A DNA stretch of 7,465 bases from an uncultured Collinsella sp. (GTDB lineage: Bacteria > Actinomycetota > Coriobacteriia > Coriobacteriales > Coriobacteriaceae). The notes under the pieces were generated by a model. It saw nothing but the letters and a program-made list of their open reading frames with translations, had not been told where the DNA came from and made no database searches. How positions within the stretch are numbered: position 1 is the stretch's first letter; every line of letters begins with the position of its first letter. The position numbers and the translations under genes were made by a program. Shown here in pieces: positions 1-4,807 of the stretch. The stretch lies in assembly GCA_900546085.1 (NCBI GenBank), contig URBS01000108.1:1-7465 (forward strand). Reading direction: 5' to 3'.

Positions 1-79
1 CGCCGGCCCGCGCGCCGGCGCCGGCGGCTGGCGTGTGTTTGCCACCGTTCCCAAACAGCAAGGAGATGAGGCCCGATGA
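1..79 (+). CDS. Partial sensor histidine kinase, C-terminal tail only
   Basis: Reading from base 2, an open frame runs to a TGA at 77-79 and encodes about 25 residues ending GWRVFATVPKQQGDEAR. A hydrophobic strand of the type G-W-x-V-x-A-x-V-P followed by a short charged tail is how the HATPase_c domain of many NarX/LiaS/DesK-type histidine kinases ends. The stop overlaps the start of the response regulator gene as ATGA (76-79), the usual arrangement of a translationally coupled kinase-regulator pair. The product would be a membrane sensor kinase that phosphorylates the next gene's product. Only the tail is visible, so the kinase assignment rests mainly on context; the signal it senses cannot be guessed. 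A competing frame (bases 1-69) gives an Arg-rich, implausible peptide. Confidence 0.62.
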   Translation, partial: AGPRAGAGGWRVFATVPKQQGDEAR

Positions 80-705
80 GGCTCATTGTTGTCGACGACG
101 ACCGCTTGGTGGTCGATTCGCTCAAGATTATCCTGGGCGCCCAGCCGCAGATCGAGGTAGTGGGCACCGGCGCCAATGGCGACGACGCGGTCGCGCTCTG
201 CGCCGAGCACGCGCCCGACATCGCGCTGCTCGACATCCAGATGCCGGGACGCGACGGCCTTTCGGCCGCGCGCGAGATCCTTGAGCGCGACCCTGCGGCG
301 CGCGTGGTATTTCTGACGACGTTCTCGGATGACGAGTACATTGTGTCGGCGCTCAAGCTGGGCGCCCGCGGCTACCTGATTAAAACCGATGTCGCCGTCA
401 TCCCGCCAGCGTTGGCGCAGGTCATGGACGGTAAACGCGTGCTCGAGGGCAAGGCGATCGAGGACATCGATTTTGATGGGGCGGACGACGAGGCCGGCGC
501 GACCCGCCGGCCCGCGGCCTTTGCCGGCCTGACCGACCGCGAGTTCGAAGTCGCCGAGCTCATCGCCCGCGGCCTCGACAACAAGGAGATCGCTGCCACC
601 GCCTATATGGGCGAAGGCACCGTGCGCAACCACATCAGCTCGATCCTAGCCAAAATGGGCCTGCGCAACCGCACGCAGATCGCCATCGCCTACCTGCGAG
701 GGTAA
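76..705 (+). CDS. NarL/FixJ-family response regulator (REC + LuxR-type HTH)
   Basis: This is a complete 209-residue two-component response regulator acting in the cytoplasm as a DNA-binding transcription factor. The N-terminal receiver domain (about residues 1-118) shows the expected sites: acidic pair D7/D8 in VVDDD, phospho-acceptor D53 in ALLDIQMPG, switch threonine T81 in VFLTTF, and K103 in GYLIKTD. An acidic linker (about 128-148) leads to a LuxR-type helix-turn-helix at about 150-209, with LTDRE at 152-156, the turn around GLDNKEIA, and the recognition helix in GTVRNHISSILAKMG. Length and layout are typical of the family. The ATG at 76 is preceded by AAGGAG at 60-65, a 10-nt gap, and overlaps the upstream kinase stop. 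It is probably phosphorylated by that kinase. Its target genes cannot be read from the window; the convergent surface-protein gene is a possible but unproven target. Confidence 0.93.
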   Translation: MRLIVVDDDRLVVDSLKIILGAQPQIEVVGTGANGDDAVALCAEHAPDIALLDIQMPGRDGLSAAREILERDPAARVVFLTTFSDDEYIVSALKLGARGYLIKTDVAVIPPALAQVMDGKRVLEGKAIEDIDFDGADDEAGATRRPAAFAGLTDREFEVAELIARGLDNKEIAATAYMGEGTVRNHISSILAKMGLRNRTQIAIAYLRG

Positions 706-987
706 TTACCCAACGGCCGACCGCCCCGGCATAGCAAAATGGCTGCTAGCGATTTAATACCATTTCAAAACTAAGCCGGTTTACGGGGCTAAACTCAGGA
801 CCCCCATCCATACCCGCGTTTTCTGCAAAATGACGACTCGTCTACCTGCGGTTTTATTTTCACGCTTTTCGGTATGGTTGGGGATTCGGAATCCGGCCCC
901 GTAAACCGGCATAGTTTTGTTCGAGCGACCACGGCAAGTGTCTCCGAAAGCCGCTTCAAGCCAAAAACGATCCGTTTTCCTCCGTCC
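706..987. other. Convergent intergenic region, no gene
   Basis: The region separates the response regulator (+) from the surface-protein gene (-), both of which end here. I see no credible coding sequence in it. It holds the large palindrome listed separately, plus a small AT-rich inverted repeat (AAAACG at 964-969 and CGTTTT at 973-978, 3-nt spacer) just downstream of the surface-protein stop. On the - strand the second arm of that hairpin ends in five T residues, so it may help terminate that transcript, though its stem is weak. Confidence 0.6.
766..919. repeat. 154-bp imperfect palindrome (terminator-like or MITE/REP-like element)
   Basis: The two ends are inverted copies: positions 766-789 pair with 896-919 at 23 of 24 positions, including a perfect 15-bp block GCCGGTTTACGGGGC (775-789) against 896-910. 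Continuing inward in the same register, 802-814 pairs with 871-883 at 12 of 13. Over the 49-nt arms 766-814 and 871-919 I count 40 Watson-Crick pairs plus two G-T. The middle holds an 11-nt palindrome GACGACTCGTC (832-842). Both outer edges carry CTA-TTTTG-type T runs on the strand read outward, so transcripts from either side would form a long hairpin followed by U residues. This fits a bidirectional terminator, but the size and ordered arms also fit a small non-autonomous mobile or REP-type repeat. No clear target-site duplication is visible. Confidence 0.8.
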
Positions 988-3900
988 CTAACGAATCAGT
1001 TGGCGGCGCTTGTCGGAGAGGAAGACGCCGGCGGCAACCAGGACCGTGCCACCGATCACGAACGTTTCGCCCAGCAGGTTGGAGACGTCGCCCATGGCGG
1101 GCATCGTCGTCTGCTGCGTGGTGACCTCGGACGCCGAGGTCATATGCTTGGCCTGATACGTCACCTGCGTTGCAGGCTGAACCTGCGCACCGGCACCGCG
1201 CTCGGCAGCTTCCTGGCGGGCAATCTCGGCGTTGAGCTCAGCGATAGCAGCGTCGAGCTCGGCCTTGGCAGTGTTGTAGGCACCGAGTGCCTCCAAGTAG
1301 GCAGGTGCCACAGCATCCGTCGCAGCAACAGCAGCGTCGAGCTCATTCTTGGCAGCTGCGGCGCGCTCGGCGGCATCGTGGGCCGCAGCGATCTTAGCGT
1401 TGAGCGCCTCATCCGCATCGTTGGCACGGCCGCTAGCGATGGCGTCGGTAAGGTTGATCCTGCGCAGGCGGGCAACCGCGGCGGCAGAAGCATCGCGATC
1501 AGCAGTCGCATCCGTTATGGCGTCGTTCGCCTCAGTCACGCCAGACTCGGCATCGGTCTTTGCCGAAGCCGCAGCCTCAACAGCAGCATCGGCAGCGGCC
1601 TTGTCCTCCGTCGCCTGAGCAAGCGCCGCGGCGGCATCATGTAGCTGAGCCGCACGAGCAGCAGCCGCAACGGATGCGGCCTGGGCCGCGGTCACAGCCG
1701 TGCCTGCACCGCTCGCAGCAGCCTGGGCGGCAACAAGCTCGGCCTGGGCAGCAGAGACGTCGGCATCTGCCTGGCCTGCCGCGCCCTGGGCGGTATTCAC
1801 TGCAGCCTGCGCGTCAGCCTGAACGGCACGAGCCCCCTCGAGCGCCGCCGAAGCCGCATCAAGCGTACGCTGTGCAGCGGCAACGTCGGCAGAGTACGCA
1901 GCCAGCTCGTCTTGGGCGGCAGCAAGCGCGCTCTCCTTGTCGCCGACACCGGCACGAGCGGCGTCCAGCGCGCGCTTGGCAGCGGCAGCCTTGCCCTTGG
2001 CGACATCGAGTTCATCAGACTTGGCAGTCACGACACTCTGCGCCGCAGTAACCGCAGCGCTGGCAGCATCCACGTCGGCGCGGGCATCAGCCACGGCACG
2101 CGCAGCGGCCTCAGCCGCGGCCTGCTTCTCCCCCACGGCAGCCTGGGTATCTGAGACCTCAGCGGTAGCAGCGTCAACATCGGCGGCAGCAGCATCGACT
2201 TGGGCCTGCCTTGCAGCGGCGGCCTGCGACGCGGCGCTCACCTTGCCGCCAGCCTGCGCAGCCGCGCCCTGAGCGGCAGAGAGCTCCTGACGAGCCGCGT
2301 CCACGCCCTGCCCAGGATTTGCCAGCGAGTCACACCACGCATTAAGCACGGCCTCGTATTCGGCGACCGTCATCAGATTGGCGGTATTCGTGTACCATCC
2401 TCCAGACATAGAGAACGTCTGCGCCTGCGTAAGCCAACGGTTCATCGTCCCGCGCGTGCAAACCCCCATGCCCGTCACGGTGTAATCGGGATCGATCACA
2501 TTCATGTAGTGACCGACTGTATGCACGCTCCCGCCATGCGCAGCAACGTATCGGTTCACTTCATCACCATGCTGACGATAAAAATCGAAAGCAGCCTTTC
2601 CCGTAAGGCCCGTCGCTCCCAGCGTAGCCGCGGCGCGGTCAAAGACGGCCTTTTCCTGATCGACCCACTGAATGAACGGATCGCTTCCGTAGTTCCACGC
2701 CACGTTTTCACCCACGTTGAACTGCTGAGCATGGGCAACCTTGGTGTCGGAGTAGTTCGCGTCGGCAATGGCAGTCGCCATCATGCTGTACGTCACCTTG
2801 AGCTCGCTCAAGCCGACGCTCTTGCGGTACTCATTGCACGCCTTGAGCCACACAATCGCTTGCTTCATGTTGGTCAGACTCGTCGCGTCAACCTCCTCGC
2901 CCACCTTGGTAAGGCTGGCATATTTGCAGTTGAGAACCAGATCCGCCGCATCGTCGGCACCCACGCTCTTAAAGAACGCGATGGCGCCCTGGCGGTAGTT
3001 TTCCGCCGAGGCGTTCGCCGTAGCCTGGGCAGCGTCGAGCTTGGCCTGCGCCTGAGCCACAGCCTGATCGGCCTGCTGCTTTTGAGCCTTTGCCTGGTCG
3101 AGCGCCTTGTCGGCAGCGCTCTTCTCGTCCTTAGCGGCCGAGAGCTTGGCCTGAGCGTCGGCCAGCGCCGCGAGCGCATTGGCATGCTCGGCCTTAGCCT
3201 GATCGGCGGCGGCGTCTGCCGCGGTCGCAGTAGCCGTGGCAGCGTCCAACTTGGACTGCGCGTCAGCCGCAGTCTGCTGCTGGACGGCGAGCGCCTGCTG
3301 AGCAGCCTGCGCCTCACCCTCGGCAGTGGTCACTTCCTGCGAGGCAGCAGCGAGTTCGCCCTCGCGCTGCGCCTGGACCGACTTGACGGCGTCCAGCGCG
3401 GCAGCGGCGGCGTCCACCTTGGCCTTGGCAGCCTCGTACTCCGGGCCCGCGGCACCCTGCTCGGCACGGTCGAGATCGGCCTTGGCGGCGTCATAGCTCG
3501 CCTGAGCGGCATCCACATCCGCATCGGCTGAATCCTTTGCCTGCTGAGCTGCCGAAAGCTTGTCCTGTGCGTCCTGCTTTTTAGCCGCGGCGGCATTAAC
3601 GCCAGCCTGGGCACCCGCAAGCCTAGCCTGAGCGTCAGCCGCCTGCTGCTTGGCCTGCGCCAGCTCGCTCGCAGCCTGATCAGCTGCAGCCTGGGCAGCG
3701 GCCACGGCCTCGGGCGTGGCATCGGGTGCGGCAGCCTGGGCAGCCTCAAGCGCAGCCTGAGCATCGTCTGACGCCTTCTGGGCGGTGGCAAGAGCTTCGT
3801 CCTTGTCCGCCAGGTTCTTCTTAGCGGCACCAAGCGCAGCCTGAGCGTCCTCAAGCGCCTTCACATCTGCATCGGCCTTGTCCTGCGCAGCGCCCATCTG

Positions 3901-4338
3901 CTTTTCCAGCTCGGTCGAAGCCGCAGAAGCGGCAGCGTCGCTTGCGTCATGGGCCGCGTCGTAGGCACCCTGCGCCTGCTGCTGGTTGGCAGCGGCGACG
4001 TCGTAAGGAGCGGCGGCCGCATCCAAATCGGCCTTGGCGGCAGCGGCCTTAGCACGAGCCGCATCGACCGCAGCCTGCAGGTTGGCGACCTTCTGCGCCG
4101 CCGACACCGTGCCCGCGCCAGTACTAGCAGCGGCCGCACTCGTCAACGGAGACAGCACCGCAGCCGGCTTCCCAGTAGCGTCGGCACCGTTCGCACCCTG
4201 TGCCACCGCGGTCAGCGGAGACAGCAGCGACCCGCCCGTCATGGCGATCGTCGCCGCGGCAACCGTCGCCATGCGCCCGGCGGCCTTCGCCTTACCCGCA
4301 GCGCCGCCATTGATGTTCTTATTCACGTTCTTGCTCAT
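988..4338 (-). CDS. Secreted wall-anchored CAP-domain protein with two long Ala-rich coiled coils
   Basis: This is a complete 1116-residue surface protein. In order: a basic N-terminus and signal peptide (about 1-46, likely cut after AVA at 44-46); an Ala/Gln/Asp/Lys-rich coiled coil (about 75-445) broken near the proline-bearing stretches at 203-211 and 297-301; a CAP/SCP domain (about 446-674); a second coiled coil (about 675-1050); a polar linker; then MPAMGD (1079-1084), a hydrophobic segment (about 1087-1107) and the basic tail KRRQLIR, the layout of a sortase signal. The CAP domain keeps the usual H536, E544 (GENVAW), E562 and H610. All four cysteines of the protein (C471, C501, C627, C669) lie in this domain. 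The start is ATG 4338 with GGGAAGGAA at 4345-4353; an upstream in-frame start at 4503 is rejected. The likely role is display of a CAP domain away from the wall, perhaps for adhesion or host interaction; its ligand is unknown. Confidence 0.9.
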   Translation of the reverse strand: MSKNVNKNINGGAAGKAKAAGRMATVAAATIAMTGGSLLSPLTAVAQGANGADATGKPAAVLSPLTSAAAASTGAGTVSAAQKVANLQAAVDAARAKAAAAKADLDAAAAPYDVAAANQQQAQGAYDAAHDASDAAASAASTELEKQMGAAQDKADADVKALEDAQAALGAAKKNLADKDEALATAQKASDDAQAALEAAQAAAPDATPEAVAAAQAAADQAASELAQAKQQAADAQARLAGAQAGVNAAAAKKQDAQDKLSAAQQAKDSADADVDAAQASYDAAKADLDRAEQGAAGPEYEAAKAKVDAAAAALDAVKSVQAQREGELAAASQEVTTAEGEAQAAQQALAVQQQTAADAQSKLDAATATATAADAAADQAKAEHANALAALADAQAKLSAAKDEKSAADKALDQAKAQKQQADQAVAQAQAKLDAAQATANASAENYRQGAIAFFKSVGADDAADLVLNCKYASLTKVGEEVDATSLTNMKQAIVWLKACNEYRKSVGLSELKVTYSMMATAIADANYSDTKVAHAQQFNVGENVAWNYGSDPFIQWVDQEKAVFDRAAATLGATGLTGKAAFDFYRQHGDEVNRYVAAHGGSVHTVGHYMNVIDPDYTVTGMGVCTRGTMNRWLTQAQTFSMSGGWYTNTANLMTVAEYEAVLNAWCDSLANPGQGVDAARQELSAAQGAAAQAGGKVSAASQAAAARQAQVDAAAADVDAATAEVSDTQAAVGEKQAAAEAAARAVADARADVDAASAAVTAAQSVVTAKSDELDVAKGKAAAAKRALDAARAGVGDKESALAAAQDELAAYSADVAAAQRTLDAASAALEGARAVQADAQAAVNTAQGAAGQADADVSAAQAELVAAQAAASGAGTAVTAAQAASVAAAARAAQLHDAAAALAQATEDKAAADAAVEAAASAKTDAESGVTEANDAITDATADRDASAAAVARLRRINLTDAIASGRANDADEALNAKIAAAHDAAERAAAAKNELDAAVAATDAVAPAYLEALGAYNTAKAELDAAIAELNAEIARQEAAERGAGAQVQPATQVTYQAKHMTSASEVTTQQTTMPAMGDVSNLLGETFVIGGTVLVAAGVFLSDKRRQLIR
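4142..4229 (-). repeat. Short direct repeat encoding SPLT twice at the signal-peptide end
   Basis: Two 19-nt copies, 4142-4160 and 4211-4229, agree at 17 positions and lie 69 bp apart in the same reading frame. They encode L-S-P-L-T at the end of the signal peptide (residues 39-43) and again just after the predicted cleavage site (62-66). This looks like a small in-frame duplication inside the surface-protein gene. Whether the second copy matters functionally is unknown. Confidence 0.5.
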
Positions 4339-4459
4339 TGCCGATTCCTTCCCACGATGAGCTGATGTTTGACACACATAATCGATCCAATATGCCCCGC
4401 TAAAAAGAGGTGATAACGGGGTAATTAAATCGGAGGAGTTGGAGACAAGCCCACATCCA
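4339..4459 (-). promoter_or_regulatory. Leader/promoter region of the surface-protein gene
   Basis: This AT-richer spacer separates the small gene's stop from the surface-protein ATG. It contains an inverted repeat CCCCG / CGGGG (4395-4399 and 4417-4421, 17-nt spacer) that could be an operator or a leader hairpin. There is no T run after it on the - strand, so it is not a convincing terminator. A possible weak promoter on the - strand is TTATCA, a 16-nt spacer, then CATATT, overlapping the repeat; this is only a partial match to consensus. The ribosome binding site GGGAAGGAA at 4345-4353 is good. Confidence 0.35.
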
Positions 4460-4654
4460 TCAGCGGATGCCGAGCTCATACTCCCGCTCGCGCTCAATAT
4501 CATTCAGGTACTCATAATCTTCGGAGCTAAGCTCTAAATCATCTTGAGCGAACATGTAGTTCTCAGCCTTAGAACAAATACTGTAACCGCAGACGGTATT
4601 GAAATCGATATGGTCGGTATTGTCGTTGTAAAGGGGGAAAATTCTGCTGGTCAT
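4460..4654 (-). CDS. Small acidic orphan protein (64 aa)
   Basis: I do not recognise this gene. The 64-residue product starts MTSRIFPLYNDNTDHIDF, contains two cysteines (CGYSIC), and ends in a strongly acidic, tyrosine-rich helix-like region (QDDLELSSEDYEYLNDIEREREYELGIR). No signal peptide or membrane segment is visible, so it is probably cytoplasmic. Support for it being real: ATG 4654 is preceded by GAGAGG at 4664-4669 with a 9-nt gap, and a good sigma-70-type promoter lies about 80 bp upstream. A TTG two codons earlier (4660) would sit only three bases from that ribosome binding site and is rejected as start. Base composition is clearly lower in GC than the neighbours, which suggests recent acquisition. 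It lies downstream of the putative defence pair in the same orientation. It could be an accessory protein, a small regulator, or unrelated. Confidence 0.6.
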   Translation of the reverse strand: MTSRIFPLYNDNTDHIDFNTVCGYSICSKAENYMFAQDDLELSSEDYEYLNDIEREREYELGIR

Positions 4655-4695
4655 GCTCAAGTACCTCTCAACATAAACTGAAAACTCGTTTGCTT

Positions 4696-4712
4696 GGTCT
4701 CTTTTCGAGACC
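4696..4712 (-). promoter_or_regulatory. Leader hairpin of the small orphan gene
   Basis: A perfect 6-bp stem, GGTCTC with GAGACC, closes a 5-nt loop (GAAAA on the - strand). It lies between the predicted promoter and the ribosome binding site of the small gene, so it would sit in the 5' untranslated leader. No T run follows on either strand, which argues against a terminator. It may stabilise the message, be a protein-binding site, or be incidental. Confidence 0.4.
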
Positions 4713-4734
4713 CCATCTGATGTGCTATAGCTGC

Positions 4735-4763
4735 AGTATATGTTCTCCTTTTTTACAATGCAA
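4735..4763 (-). promoter_or_regulatory. Sigma-70-type promoter for the small orphan gene
   Basis: Read on the - strand: a -35 box TTGCAT (complement of 4758-4763), a 17-nt spacer, then a -10 box TATACT (complement of 4735-4740; five of six consensus bases). Transcription would start near 4728 and leave a leader of about 75 nt before ATG 4654. The optimal spacing and the AT-rich surroundings make this the best promoter in the window. It lies just downstream of the stop of the PIWI-like gene, so the small gene need not depend on that operon. Confidence 0.6.
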
Positions 4764-4807
4764 GCATAATTTCAAAAAGTTCTAGGATCGATAATTGCGC
4801 AACACCA

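Noticed and set aside
33..284. + strand frame of 83 codons overlapping the response regulator start
   Set aside because: Out-of-frame shadow of the response regulator with an Arg-rich, non-protein-like translation.
874..1644. + strand open frame of 256 codons spanning the palindrome's right arm and the surface-protein 3' end
   Set aside because: Shadow of the coiled-coil gene; it begins inside the palindrome, has no convincing ribosome binding site, and has no recognisable domain.
2200..3531. Long + strand open frame (443 codons) opposite the surface-protein gene
   Set aside because: It is antisense to the coiled-coil and CAP coding region. GC-rich, Ala-rich genes have few stops on the opposite strand. 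The translation is low-complexity and matches no family, while the - strand frame has clear domains.
1180..4130. Repeated GCCTGGGCGGCA-like words, considered as a CRISPR or tandem repeat array
   Set aside because: They are irregularly spaced and degenerate, and reflect Ala-Gln-Ala codons in the two coiled coils. There is no constant repeat with unique spacers.
4339..4503. N-terminal extension of the surface protein from an upstream start at 4503
   Set aside because: The extra 55 residues would bury the signal peptide and overlap the small orphan gene. ATG 4338 has a good ribosome binding site and is followed directly by a basic N-terminus and signal peptide.
4700..4807. Intrinsic terminator for the PIWI-like gene
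   Set aside because: No GC-rich stem followed by a T run is found after its stop. The only perfect hairpin (4696-4712) lacks a T tail and lies downstream of a promoter.
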